64,000 bases of DNA from Primula veris (lineage: Eukaryota; Streptophyta; Magnoliopsida; Ericales; Primulaceae). The translations under genes were made by a program, and so were the position numbers. The notes below the pieces were generated by a model. The model did not search any database. It was not told where the DNA came from and saw only the letters and a program-made list of their open reading frames with translations. This document shows positions 46,845 to 58,108 of this stretch, piece after piece (the stretch's first letter is position 1; every line of letters begins with the position of its first letter). The DNA lies in the NCBI GenBank assembly GCA_963682055.1, contig OY821747.1, positions 23,124,126 through 23,188,125 of the forward strand, written 5' to 3'.

Positions 46845-47141
46845 ATGGTATCAGTGCTAGATAATCAATTTTCAAACAAATCCCCAGAAAAACCAAATAC
46901 TCGACCTTCTCAAACCCAGCAATCTACCATCAACAGAAACGATTCACGTATGGAATTTTCAAGTCCATATTATGTTCATCATTCAGATCATCCGAGACAC
47001 ATGCTGGTTCAAACAAAACTAAATGGGGCCAATTACCAATCCTGGAGCAAATCCATGATTCATGCTCTTACAGCCAAAAACAAAATTGGCTTTATAAATG
47101 GATCCATCATGGCCCCATCCGAAATAGAGAAGCCTACCGAA
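46845..47141 (+). pseudogene. copia gag, array copy 5 (truncated)
   Basis: Only the first third of gag remains, to EKPTE, where the sequence switches to leader text (GATTTGTAATATATTG) at a short shared GAA...ATTTG. The primer-binding site reads GGTATCAGTGC, with one substitution. This marks the right edge of the array. Confidence 0.88.
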
Positions 47142-47400
47142 GATTTGTAATATATTGTTTCCATTCTTTGTATATATATCATGCTTATTATGTTTACTTA
47201 ACAGTTTAGATATTATTCTGTTAATAATTAGTGAGATCAATTTAGACGGATTATATGCTAATTACTCTTGTATATATGCGTTTAAATGATCACTGAATAA
47301 TATACTTTTTCAGTCTCTCTTTATAAACTTAATATTGAATGATTGGGAGGCCTTAAAATAATGTCTTTAGCTTCGGTCTCAAGGCTAGATCTAGCTTGAA
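47142..47400 (+). other. terminal leader piece, likely pre-insertion site
   Basis: It repeats the leader intron from GATTTGTAATATATTG through the acceptor TTTTTCAG|TC and AAACTTAATAT, then continues TGAATGATTGGGAGG instead of the primer-binding site. It therefore shows what followed the acceptor before gag was joined there. The downstream sequence contains a short ATG frame (MSLASVSRLDLA) but no recognisable gene. Confidence 0.55.
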
Positions 47401-50400
47401 CTTTTGATGCAAACCCCATATTAAATTACCTTTATTGTTGTCTGAATATGTGGAATATTGAAGGGAGAATCATTGGTTACTACATAAAAACTTAAAATAA
47501 TGTAATCGTCAATTAGCTTATGTAACTTGTTATTTTGTTTATCTTTAGACACTACAATTTTTATTATTCTGTTTCTTTCATATATCCGATGCTGTTTTTC
47601 TTTTAGTTTTTTTTTAAAATACGGTGCTGGAATCGCAATCTCGTTATTGCAATTACTTCCGGTAAATCGAGCATGTTATTAAATCTGTCATCAATTAGTA
47701 GGTGATACTAGCTGAGTGTAAATCTTTGTAGTTGGTTTTCCTAAAGAAATAAGTAATCGATCTCATGTAAACTTTACCTGAACCTCAAAATTGAAGCAGT
47801 TTGTTCTTGTATATAAATTTATGTGTGTGTGCACGTGTGGGTGTGTTAAATGTTTAATATGGCATATTCTTCCTTAATCACCAGTGTTGAATGAATGATT
47901 TGCAATATCTATTTGTGTACTGTTTTCTAGAGTCTAGACTAGTAGTTGATTAGGCTTGCAAGTCAGTTTGATATTGTAGGTGTTGTTTCCCCAGTTGATT
48001 TTGAGATTAATTACAGGATTTGACATTCCAGTTGCTATTTATGTATCTAGTTGTATTTTTGGTCTTTGGTTCAGTAATTCAACGCAATAGCGACAACAAA
48101 AACCCTTTCAATTTCTAAACTCAACTAGTTTTCATTGTTTTTTCTCGTAAATTTCTTATTAATTGATATGTGGAATTACAATTACCATACGGTAGCTTAT
48201 TTCTGGATTTGAGAATGTAGTTGCTCTTCCTGTTCGAGTGTGTTTATTAGAGACTATTAATATCGGGGATAACACGGTAATATCAAGTCAGTTTTTGCGT
48301 TTGAATTCTTGTTAGTTGAGTTATGCAAATGTTAGAGGCTTGCTATATCTATTCATCAACTCAACAGTAAAATTGACACCGATAAGATTTTAAAAATGAT
48401 GGGCTTTAGTTCAACAACTGAACAGTAAAATTGACACCGATAAACGAGTGAGATTAGTTTTCTATAAATGTTCACTTCAAATGACATTTTCTTTTCTGTA
48501 AGTGTTATCTTGATTTAAAATTTTTGTTACTATTTCTGTTCCAGTTGTAGTTATTACAGCCCTCAAATCGTTGAAAAACGGTAACACATAAGTCTGTTGT
48601 TAGGTTATATGTTTGAGTTTGATCATTATTGTGTATATTTTCATTTAGTCGAGTATTAATTTCTTATTGCAATCAGTTTCCGAATTTGAAAATGTTAATT
48701 ATTATTATTGCAATTACTTCCGGTATATTGAGCATGTTATTAAAGCTGTCATCAATTAGTAGGTGATACTAGCTGAATGTGAATCCTTGTAGTTGGTTTT
48801 CTTAAAGAAATAAGTAATCAATCTCATGTAAATTTTACATGAACCTCAAAATTGGAGCAATTTGTCCTTGTATATAAATTTATGTGTGTGTGCACGTGTG
48901 GGTGTGTTAAATGTTTAATATGGCATATTCTTCTTCAATTACCAGTGTTGAATGAATGATTTGCGATATCTATTTGTGTACTGTTTTCTAGAGTCTAGAC
49001 TAGTAGTTAATTAGGGTTGTAAGTCAGTTTGATATTGTAGGTGTTGTTTCCCCAGTTGATTTTGTGACTAATTGCAGGATTTGCCATTCCAGTTGCTGTT
49101 TCTGTATTTAGTTGTATTTTTGGTTTTTGGTTCAGTGATTCAACACAATAGCGACGACAAAAACCCTCTCAAGTTCTAAAGTCAACTAGTTTTCATTGTT
49201 TTTTCTCATAATTTTTTTATTGATTGATATGTGGAATTACAATTTCCTTACAGTAGCTTATTTCTGGATTTAAATATGTAGTTGCTCTTCTTGTTCGAGT
49301 GTGTCAATTAGGGCCTGTTAATATCGGGGATAACACGGTAATATCAAGTCAGTTTTTGCTTTTGAACTCTTGTTAGTTGAGTTATGCAAATGTTAGTTGT
49401 TATATCTGTTCAAGTTGCAGTTAGTTTCTTAATTCGGGGATGAGGCTATAATAATATCGATGTATAGTTACGTATCACGTTCTGAGTTCGAATCTTTTTT
49501 GATAGTTGTTGTGTTTAAATTTCTGCTAGTCAAACTATGTATATGTAATTGTAGGTGGTCTCTGGATTCGAATATGTTAGTTGTTATATCTGTTCCAGGT
49601 TCAGTTAGTGCGTAAGTTCAGTTATGAGACGCTAATAAAGATGTATCACTTCCTGAGTTTGATTGGTTTATGATTGTTGCTATGTTTAGATTTTTTTTAG
49701 TGGTATTATGAATTCCCATTCGCAATCAGTTTCAGGATTTGTTGATTACAAAAAAATTGAAAAGGTTCCCGGATTTAATAGTGTTAGTTGCTATATCTGT
49801 TCCAGTTGCAGCTAGTGCCCAGGTTGGTGATGCGACAGTAATGTTACCGATCTATACTTACGTATCACGTTCTGAGTTTGATTGGTTTTCGGAAGTTGTG
49901 TTTAAATTTCTGTTAGTTCTAAGTATGAATTCTTAATTGCAGTTAGTTTCCGAATTTGAGCATGTTACTTCCAGTTGCAGCTAGGCTTTAATTTAGGCGG
50001 CATTTTGTCAAATTTTAGTGTTGAACTAGTGAATCATGATGCTTAGGTATAGTTTTTAAGTTTTGTAGATAATTCGGATTATAATTTGTGGTATGTACAT
50101 GGCTGTTTTAGTGGCATGCAAATATGGAAAAAGTAGAACCTAGTTATATACTTATATTTGCGTTGATATGTGTATACAGAATCAATTTTATCTTTTCATT
50201 TTGCTCCCAGTCTTATCTTTTGACACTACCATTTCCAATATTATAAAAAAGCTACTTTGACGAAACATGCAACAGCAAGTTGGTATTTGTAAATTGACTA
50301 GTGATGCATTATATTTTCTCATGGTTAAATGATATCGATACTTCTTAATAATCTATTACAGGCAGGCTTTTTTTTTTAGAATATTAGTATATCCGTGACA

Positions 50401-50960
50401 AGTTTCCAAAAAATAGAAATTATGATTACGGTCGGAGTAGTATGTGGTATAAAAAAAATAGTTCTGTTTTCGGTTATTCTTTCGGTTTCCAGCTGCATTT
50501 TTGGGCTTTAGTTCAGCAACTCAACAGTAAAATTGACCCTGATAAATGAGTGGGATATTTAGTTTTCTATAAATGTTCACCTTCAAATTTATATTACTGG
50601 AACAAAGGAATGACACTTTCTTTTCGGTAAATGTTTTCTCGATTTAAATTTTTGCAGTTACAGCCCTCAAATTGGTGAAAAAAACGTAAAATATAGGTCT
50701 ATTAATTGTTAGGTAACATGTTTGAGTTTGATTGATATTATGTATCTTTTCTTGTAGCCGAAGTTTTAATTTCTTATTACAATCAGTTTTCAGATTCCAA
50801 ATTGTTAATTACTATATTAGTTTCAATTGCGATTAGTGCCATAGTTCGCGATGAGTAGTAATACTATCAATCTATAATGACGTGCACCAATTCATTATAA
50901 GTAGCAACGGGTGAATTTTGTTTTCCTTTCTTAACGTACGTGTTCAGTATCATAGAGGAC
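47400..50960. repeat. diverged segmental repeats flanking the gag array
   Basis: A block of about 720 bp at 47640-48360 recurs at 48708-49430 (period 1068; shared GGTGATACTAGCTGA and GTGTGTGCACGTGTGGGTGTG). A second block at 48396-48690 recurs at 50508-50800 (TTAGTTCAACAACTGAACAG type). A shorter phrase TATATCTGTTCCAGTTGCAG with GAGACAGTAAT and TACGTATCACGTTCTGAGTT recurs near 49405, 49575, 49785 and 50815. The array spacer shares this phrase. No coding exon is certain. Confidence 0.7.
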
Positions 50961-52713
50961 GATCCTTCTGTTCTTCAGGTTTGGGAATATGTGTTAAACA
51001 ATATTATTTAGTGTCGATTCAGGTTACACTTTAGGTTGACGGTTCATCTCCATTTGGGAATACGGAGAGCAGACTTGGTTATCCAGAAAAGGGTTCGTTT
51101 TGAGTTTGATTGTTTTGAGTTTTGTCTAGACGACTAGACCACGCTCATGTGGTGACCAGAATATACTAATTCTCAAGAGTTGGGCCTATGATTTAAATTG
51201 CAATTAATACTTTTGAGTTTGAATTGCAACTTTTTGGTTCTTATTGACCATATATACAAATCTTAAGAGTTGGGGTGTAACGTGTATGAGTTTGATTTTG
51301 AACACTTGATTTGCAATTAAATTTAGAATTTTTTCAAATTTTTTCTTTAATGTCTCTAATAATGGACATAATTTTTTCTTTAAGCATATTGTCTACTTTA
51401 TTTTTGTAAAAGATAGAAACAAAACAAACTTATAGAAAACAAAGGTTATAAACAACAAATAATTTATTTTACACGTGCACTTTTCTCTTTTTGATATTTG
51501 AGATTTTGCCTTTGAAAAATTGATAACTAGAACTATTTCAGCTCATCAAGTATAATTTTCTCTTTTATTTATTCTTTTTTTTTTTCATGTGGTTGGATGT
51601 CTACATGTCACATAGGACCGTTATTCTTTCTTCACCGCCTTTTGCCCATACATTTAGGGAGGTTTGGATGTGCCTTTCGTAGTTTTGCAATTTGTCGATT
51701 TTTCTCGCAGCAAATGAAAGTTTGATATAGATCCAGGGGCGGCCAAGGCCCAAGTCTAATAAGGCTTGAGCCTGTAGCAAAAATTGGACTGCAGTAATTT
51801 TATTTTTTTAATGGGCCTTGAGCAAAAAAAAAAAACTGGACTGGGCCTTGAACAACTAACAATACTGGGCCTCCCCTGTATAGATCTTACCATTTTGTTC
51901 AGGCCCGCCGATAGTTTTGTTTCTTTTCTTTCGAGAGATTTAATATTGTTTCTACACGATGTAATTTGGGTTTGGACTTTTTTTTGTAAATATATACTTA
52001 TTTATGGGGAAAAAAATAGTGCATTTATGGACGAGTTTTTAATGTTGTTCCTAGTAATTGTGAGTTAAAGAGAGATTTATGGAGGTTGAATTTTTTTGTT
52101 GATACGCAGATGCAGTAAAATGTATTGGCTTATTATGAGTTCAATTTAATTTATGATTAATTAGATCATAATATGAGAAATTTTCTTCAAAAATCATGTT
52201 ACAATATCATGTTTACGATTTTGAATACAATAAAACTAATGAGAAAGACAAATTGAAACAGACAACTTAACTGACTTATAAAATAATATGGAAAGACATT
52301 TGTATGGAAGCTATAATATTATTTTACTAATATGTTGTTGATAATAATTGTAATTTCCGTATATGGTACATCTCAACATAATGAATTTATATGGACTTCA
52401 TTTATTTACCTATTAATTGAAATTTTGCCGGTTTTTCCCGAAAATACCCCCACTTTTTTTTTACTAATTACTCATTCACATTTATTCAATTCAAAATATA
52501 AAAAACACACAAAAATCATTATCTTTTCAAAACAATTATAATCATATACCAAACAAAATCGTTTTACGTGTATTTTGTATAACAATAACATTATATTACT
52601 CATGATTTCTAATTTAATATATTCATTCAATAAATATACTTTTTAAAAATTTATTTATCCGGATCATATATATATTACGCGTCGCACACGCAACGCGTGG
52701 GTAACGATTACTA

Positions 52714-52714
<1 letters not shown>
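50961..52714. other. intergenic or intronic DNA without recognised genes
   Basis: T-rich. A possible 29-31-bp exon-like piece lies between TGTTCAG and CAGGTTTGG at about 50943-50976. At 51730-51880 repeated GGGCCTTGAGCAA / GGGCCTTGAACAA / GGGCCTCCCC text looks like a decayed transposon end. Nothing else is supported. Confidence 0.4.

Positions 52715-52799
<85 letters not shown>
52715..52799. repeat. (TA)n microsatellite
   Basis: About 42 uninterrupted TA units. It abuts the foldback element that starts with GGGAATG at 52800. Confidence 0.97.
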
Positions 52800-52801
<2 letters not shown>

Positions 52802-53175
52802 GAATGATATATGAACACCATGAAAAACACGCAAATATACACTTTTTTGTAAAAACGCTCCAAATCAATATTTGATTAATGCAAATCTCAACGGTTTCAT
52901 GACGGAAATACAAATATGGAGATTTGTATTAACAAAATATTGATTTTATATATATATATATATATGGGAATGATATATGAACACCATGAAAAACACGCAA
53001 ATATACACTTTTTTGTAAAAACGCTCCAAATCAATATTTGATTAATGCAAATCTCAACGGTTTCATGACGGGAACACAAATATGGAGATTTGCATTAACA
53101 AAATCTTGATTTGGATCGTTTTTACGAAAAAGTGTTCAAGTTGATGTATAAGTTGATATTAATATAACCTCTCCC
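52800..53175. mobile_element. foldback MITE in a (TA)n tract, 1.5 copies
   Basis: A complete copy at 52966-53175 begins GGGAATGATATATGAACACC and ends AACCTCTCCC. Its arms pair over long stretches (TTTTTGTAAAAACGCTCCAA against TTGGATCGTTTTTACGAAAA; TTAATGCAAATCTC against GAGATTTGCATTAA). A partial copy at 52800-52946 carries the left arm and part of the right. TA repeats sit before, between and after, as expected for an element that targets TA microsatellites (rice Micron behaves so, from memory). Confidence 0.75.
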
Positions 53176-53192
53176 ATATATATATATATATA

Positions 53193-53414
53193 TGTTGTGT
53201 GACATATTAGCTCGTTATAGAGATATATAGAGATATGTATAGATATAGAGAGAAGTATGAGAGAGACAATAACAGGGTCTTTATTAATCAGAATGTATGA
53301 ATACAAGCGGACCATAACCTTCTTTATATAGAAGAGATTAGGGTTATATAAGGTAGAAAGCCCAACTTAGGCCAACTATGAGTAAGACCCAATAGTCCAA
53401 TAATATACTACAAC
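53193..53414 (-). repeat. 3' LTR of the deleted copia element
   Basis: 222 bp, closely matching 54082-54304 with about 10-15 differences, including CCCAACTTAGGCC against CCCAACTTTGGCC. It holds TTCTATATAAAG (promoter) and AATAAAG (polyadenylation) on minus. Confidence 0.9.
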
Positions 53415-54081
53415 ACTCCCCCTTTGGACGTCTTGATTTCTTCGTCTTCATGCTGTCGATGTGAGTCGAGTTCATTCGCAGTGCTAAACACATATATACT
53501 GTTTTTATACATGTAATATACTACAGGGACTATCCGTGTAATTTCAGCAAACTATATATCTATTTACAGCATTATTACAGCTTCAGTCCATAATTTCAGA
53601 CAAGTTTCAGTTTAGTCCTTTAGTAATTAACATACACAGTCAATAGTTTCAGCGAATTACAAAACAGTCCTACGGTTTTCAGTTTGTTACAAATTTAATC
53701 CCACAGATTAATACATGTTTTACAATTACATGATTTCCGATTTACAACCAGATTATATGTCTTTTACTAATATTTTTTTTTTGGTATAAAAATACAGTTT
53801 TACAGTGCACGATACATATTACATATCAATAGACTTTTATAGACAGTTTGATCATGTTTTAGTTATCCATAAAATAATACGTGCGATCACATATATGGAA
53901 TAAATTAAGTTTTGAATTCGGTAACTTACGCACGGTATGTTGGTGAAGGTCGATATAGCAAAACCCTAAAAATCTAGATAAATTTCAAGGTTCATAAATA
54001 CCCAATATCCTTGCGTTTAACCAAAATCTCCAATATCCGCGAGCGTATATCCTATTCTCCGCGAGCAAAGTGCTGATAACG

Positions 54082-54304
54082 TGTTGTGTGACATATTAGC
54101 TCGTTATAGAGATATATAGAGATATGTATAGATATAGAGAGAAGTATGAGAAAGACAACAACATGGTCTTTATTAATCAGAGTGTATGAATACAAGCGGA
54201 CCATAACCTTCTTTATATAGAAGAGGTTAGGGTTATATAAGGTAGAAAGCCCAACTTTGGCCCAGTATGAGTAAGGCCCAATAGTCCAATAATATCCTAT
54301 AACA
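54082..54304 (-). repeat. 5' LTR of the deleted copia element
   Basis: 223 bp, followed on minus by the primer-binding site. Divergence from its partner suggests an insertion that is not very recent. Confidence 0.9.
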
Positions 54305-56268
54305 GTTTATATATTTTTTTTCACTAACTTATGTATAATAAACTTGTAAATATCATATTCTTCACTTTCTTTCACTATTTGCCTAACAAATTCACACAGA
54401 TCCTTAAGTGCAAGATTTATGACCGGCACAATCAATATACATCAAAATTTGACATTCTGTTTATTACTTGCTCTATTCCTACAAGCAAACTCTACTGAAA
54501 TTCATTTCAGTCAAATTCCAAGCCCAAGTTTCTTACTAATAAACTTGAGCTGTTGAGCATCATATGATCATTACACCCTTTGAATCCATTAACGAACTAA
54601 GTTTCATATGAATCAGTATGTATGGCCGCGGTAACGAGTTTAAAGAATGAATTTAAAAAATAAACAATGTACCATTGATAATGCCTTGATAGCAAAATTA
54701 TTAAACAAACTATTAGTTCTATAACATAATAGCAAGCCTTTGAGCTTAAAAGTTCAGATATATAGAAAGCAGTTTACTTAACAAAATGAGAAAACCACAT
54801 ATCAAAAAAGTTACTTTATAGGATTATGGAACTCAAGAAGATGGAGGGGGTTAAAAGTAAAATACAAAACACAAATACAAACACCTCCGAGGTATCTGTG
54901 GGGAGAGCTTTTACAAGCATGGTCTGTCACTCTAATTACCCAAATAGTACTTTTAACTCGATTTTAGTCCATTGTAGACCTTAATTTGTAGTTTGTACAT
55001 AAATAAATTTTACAAACACAGATTTAATTCAGTCATTTTATATTGGCTTGTTAAACATAATAAACAAAGTATCATACCCACATGCTTGAACTTGTTAGCT
55101 AATCAAATACTACAACATACTGTAACATGATTTTTGAAACCCTCTCGATCCCCAAATGCAATTAAACTAAATATTCAAACCCAAAATTCAGAGCTTGTTT
55201 GGTTACAACTTATAAGCACATAAGTTTGGTTATTTAAACTGTCCAACCAAAAAAGTATGTTGTTTTTCAAGAAAAGAGAAAAAGCAAATAGGATATGCTT
55301 AAAAGTTGTAATCTAGTTACATTAAAAAGAGGGGACTTAATATTTAATCTTCCCAACTAAATCTACTCTAACTAAACGCAAATAAGCGAGCTTAAAATAT
55401 GCAGGCAAACAAAACTCAACATAAAACCAAAAACAAGCAAATAGTATGTCAATTTAAAACGTAAAGAGGAGAATATGTGTGAATACTAACCGGCTTCAAC
55501 GTTGGGCGCTCGAAAAAGGAGAAAAGCTCAATGCTGGAAAATGGAATGGAAAATGGAAAAATCATTTAGGATTATCCCATATTGGAAGATTAAAAATTAA
55601 TTTTACAATATATATACAAGACCAACTCATGTAGTTGTTAAACTAACATGTCCACATACACCTAAGAGTCTTAGTGTGTACCACATACGTGCGCTCGCAA
55701 TAGTAGCATATCAGATTTTACGTCACTACGGCAGGTTCAAGGCTCGCGCTACTTGTCCTTATGCAGTGAACTCTTGCGGTTCTCTCGTATGCATTTAGGG
55801 GTATTTTTATTTTCAGCCAATTGCATTCATGTGGGGGATTGTTGAAAAACATGTTTACATGGGTGTTTCCGAATGGTCGCTGGACCAACTTCGAGTCGAT
55901 ATTACATGTGACAACGCTGAGTTGTTAATGTCGCGGCTTGTTCCGTCATATGGTTTGAAAGTTGAGTGACTGAAATATGCCTCATTGTACTCTTCTCTAC
56001 TTAGTGTTCTTTGTTTTAGTTGTAAAAACAATGTAATAAATAGGTTTGCTGAAATTAGATTAAAAATTATTTACTTTTATATAGATGTACTGATTTCTTT
56101 GCTTGAATTAGATTAAAAGGTCCTATTTGTAAAAAAAAGTAATAAATTATCAACAAAAACAATTATGATGCTCAAAATTTGGTTGCAAGTTTTTCAGCAT
56201 CAAATATTTATGTTGTTATTTTTAGGATTGAGTATGCTGCTATTTTGTTGGTATTGTATTTCTAGGCG
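54305..56268. other. intergenic DNA; possible polypurine/LTR junction at 55835
   Basis: No gene seen. A GC-richer stretch (55660-55850) ends in CATGTGGGGGATTGTTGAAAA, which looks like a copia polypurine tract followed by the TGTTG of an LTR. No matching LTR end was found, so only a fragment is suggested. Confidence 0.35.
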
Positions 56269-56461
56269 GAAAACACTAGTAACTCGTTTAGCAACATATT
56301 ATTGTTGTTGCTAAATACATGTTGCTGGAATGTTTCAATTATGTTGCTAAATGACACATGCTTAATTGTGTTGGTGTTATGTTGCTATACTGTTACAATT
56401 TAGGAACATAAATATATTTGTTGCTGTATTATGTAAGTAAATGGACATTTTTTTTATAGTG
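56269..56461. mobile_element. possible CACTA-type MITE remnant
   Basis: The right end TTTTTTTTATAGTG is a textbook CACTA terminus (complement CACTATAAAAAAA). The left candidate CACTAGTAACTCG is weak. Inside, TGTTGCTAAAT/TTAGCAAC phrases repeat in both orientations. No target duplication was confirmed. Confidence 0.4.
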
Positions 56462-57240
56462 TTTATAATTATCCACCCAATTGACCAAGCACGTTTGCAG
56501 AATAGGTGATGATGTGAAACATTGACAGCAAGTTATGATGCATAAAATCTTCAATTTTTTCAATTATATATATGTCGGGCATTTAGTCTGTCTGAGATGT
56601 CTTCCTCAATAGTGTAACTATTTTGAATATACTGACTTATTGTTTTGTTTTGAAAGGAATATACTGACTTGTTTGCTTTATGGCTTTTAAGACTTTCCGC
56701 AATCTATAGCCCTTATAAAAAAAGAAACTATTGGAACACTTTCTATTTTTGTAAATATACGCTTAATGATCAAACATTTTCAAAATAGGGGCGTATACGG
56801 ACGTGCAAAACTAAAAACTCTGTGTAAATTTTTATTTTGTATTTTATGTTTTTTTCTGATTGATTTGGTTTTATCTACCCCACATGGAAGGATTTAGAAA
56901 AGGGTTTTTGTTTATTTATTTCTCGTTTTTCTTAGTCTTTTAATGCTTGTTCTAGATGCATTGATACTTGTAATCTTGTTATTTTCCTTAATGCTAAGTT
57001 CGTTATTTTGTTGATTAAAAAAAAGTTTTGGGTTTAAATATATAAGAAGAATAATCAAAACAACAATAAGATCATTCGTCTATCCTGAATAGCCTCCTAA
57101 ACCCTCTATATCACGTTTTCTGCATAAAAGTTGAAGAATTCTTTGATAATAGTTTGAACTGCTCCATACTCAAAGATCGTCATCAATACCATTTCGTTAA
57201 GAATTAACATCAACAAGTAACATGAATTGTGATTGCAAGG
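56462..57240. other. intergenic DNA
   Basis: No gene or defined element recognised. Confidence 0.5.
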
Positions 57241-57254
57241 AAAAAATCATACGC

Positions 57255-58030
57255 CCTCCGTTTTAAAATATAATTACAATATACTATTTTAGCATTTTTC
57301 ATAATATAATTTCACTTTCACAAAATAGAAAATAATCTTATGTAAAATTACATGTTTGCCGGGTTATTTTTGTTTTTGTTACCTCTACTAACATCTTATT
57401 ACGTTTTTGAGTCTACTACTAGCATTTTTTCTTCCGCTTCCCTACTTACAATCTTTGTCTTTTTTAGAACCCGGTGTGAAATAATTAACAGAATTGACAA
57501 CACGTGCTATCACGTGACCCATTTCCGTTAACGCATTAACAATGCGTTTAAATCAGGACCGGTCCGACGTTTTTTTTACAGCTAATGCGTACTTTTTTTG
57601 GTGCATTTTTTAACTTTATCCAACAAATTTTTTAAGTTTGCCACTTAATTGACAATATTTGCCCCGATCATTAACGAAAATGGATTACGTGACAATACGT
57701 GTTGTCAATTCTGTTAATTATTTACCATCTGTTTTTCAAAAAAGAGAAAAATAGTAAGTAGAGAAAAGCATAAGAAAAAAATGGCAATAGCGACTCAAAA
57801 ACGAAATGTGGTGTTAATACAGATAACAAAAAAAAAAAACTCACGTTTACCTATAATTTTAAGTTTATGTAGAATATGTATTAATAAAAATGGAGATAAA
57901 AGTGGAAAGATGATTTAAAAATGTGTTATTATTGTGTTTTGTTAATAAGTTAGGTTTGTTTAGTGAAGGGGTGGAGTAATATTTTGTTATTATAATTAAT
58001 TGAGTTGAACATGGTGGCTCAGATGGAGTA
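57255..58030. mobile_element. MITE-like region with a strong internal inverted repeat
   Basis: A Stowaway-like CGCCCTCCGTTTTAAAATAT lies near 57252. At 57479-57531 AATAATTAACAGAATTGACA...CACGTG...TTCCGTTAA pairs with 57671-57725 (AACGAAAATGGATTACGTGA... to ...CAATTCTGTTAATTATT), about 85-90% complementary over about 52 bp with a 140-bp loop. No coding sequence. The outer ends are not firmly set. Confidence 0.5.
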
Positions 58031-58108
58031 ACTATATTATTTTCATCATTAATCTAAATATAAATCTAAACTATCATAAACCGACAAAAAACATTTTGAT
58101 ATGTATTA

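Larger units (their letters stand above)
38432..47333 (+). repeat. tandem array of five ~1.93-kb leader + copia-gag units
   Basis: Units begin near 38432, 40364, 42298, 44242 and 46170 (periods 1932, 1934, 1944, 1928). Each has: a leader with a variable (CAA)n tract; a possible short first exon (ATGAGGGTTCCATTTCTG) ending AACCAG|GTACTT; an intron-like stretch ending TTTTTCAG|TC; AACTTAATA fused to the copia primer-binding site TGGTATCAGAGC; a gag frame to the CCHC knuckle; and a spacer. The spacer end (GCAGCTAGGCTTTAG...TCAAATTTTAGTG) matches flanking DNA at 49980-50020, so the unit includes local host DNA. The fifth unit is truncated in gag at 47141 and jumps back to leader sequence, which runs to 47333 and then into unique DNA. 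Confidence 0.88.
53193..54304 (-). mobile_element. internally deleted copia element (TRIM-like)
   Basis: Minus-strand element: 5' LTR 54304-54082, then CGTTATCAGCAC as primer-binding site at about 54081-54070, a 667-bp internal part without coding sequence, polypurine tract AAAGGGGGAG at 53424-53415, and 3' LTR 53414-53193. LTRs start TGTT and end CACAACA. About 80 bp before the polypurine tract is almost identical to the element at 1-2370 (GTGTTTAGCACTGCGAATGA onward), so this is a deletion derivative of that family that would depend on proteins made elsewhere. No convincing 5-bp target duplication; its left side is the (TA)n tract. Confidence 0.88.

Noticed and set aside
39109..47140. gag frames as separate host genes
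   Set aside because: They begin at a copia primer-binding site, carry copia gag motifs and are mostly broken.
38432..47333. CRISPR-like array
   Set aside because: The units are about 1.9 kb without short repeat/spacer structure, and the DNA is plant nuclear.
52623..53079. ORFs with poly-(YI) or VFTKKCIFACFSW
   Set aside because: They are translations of the TA repeat and the foldback element, duplicated with it.
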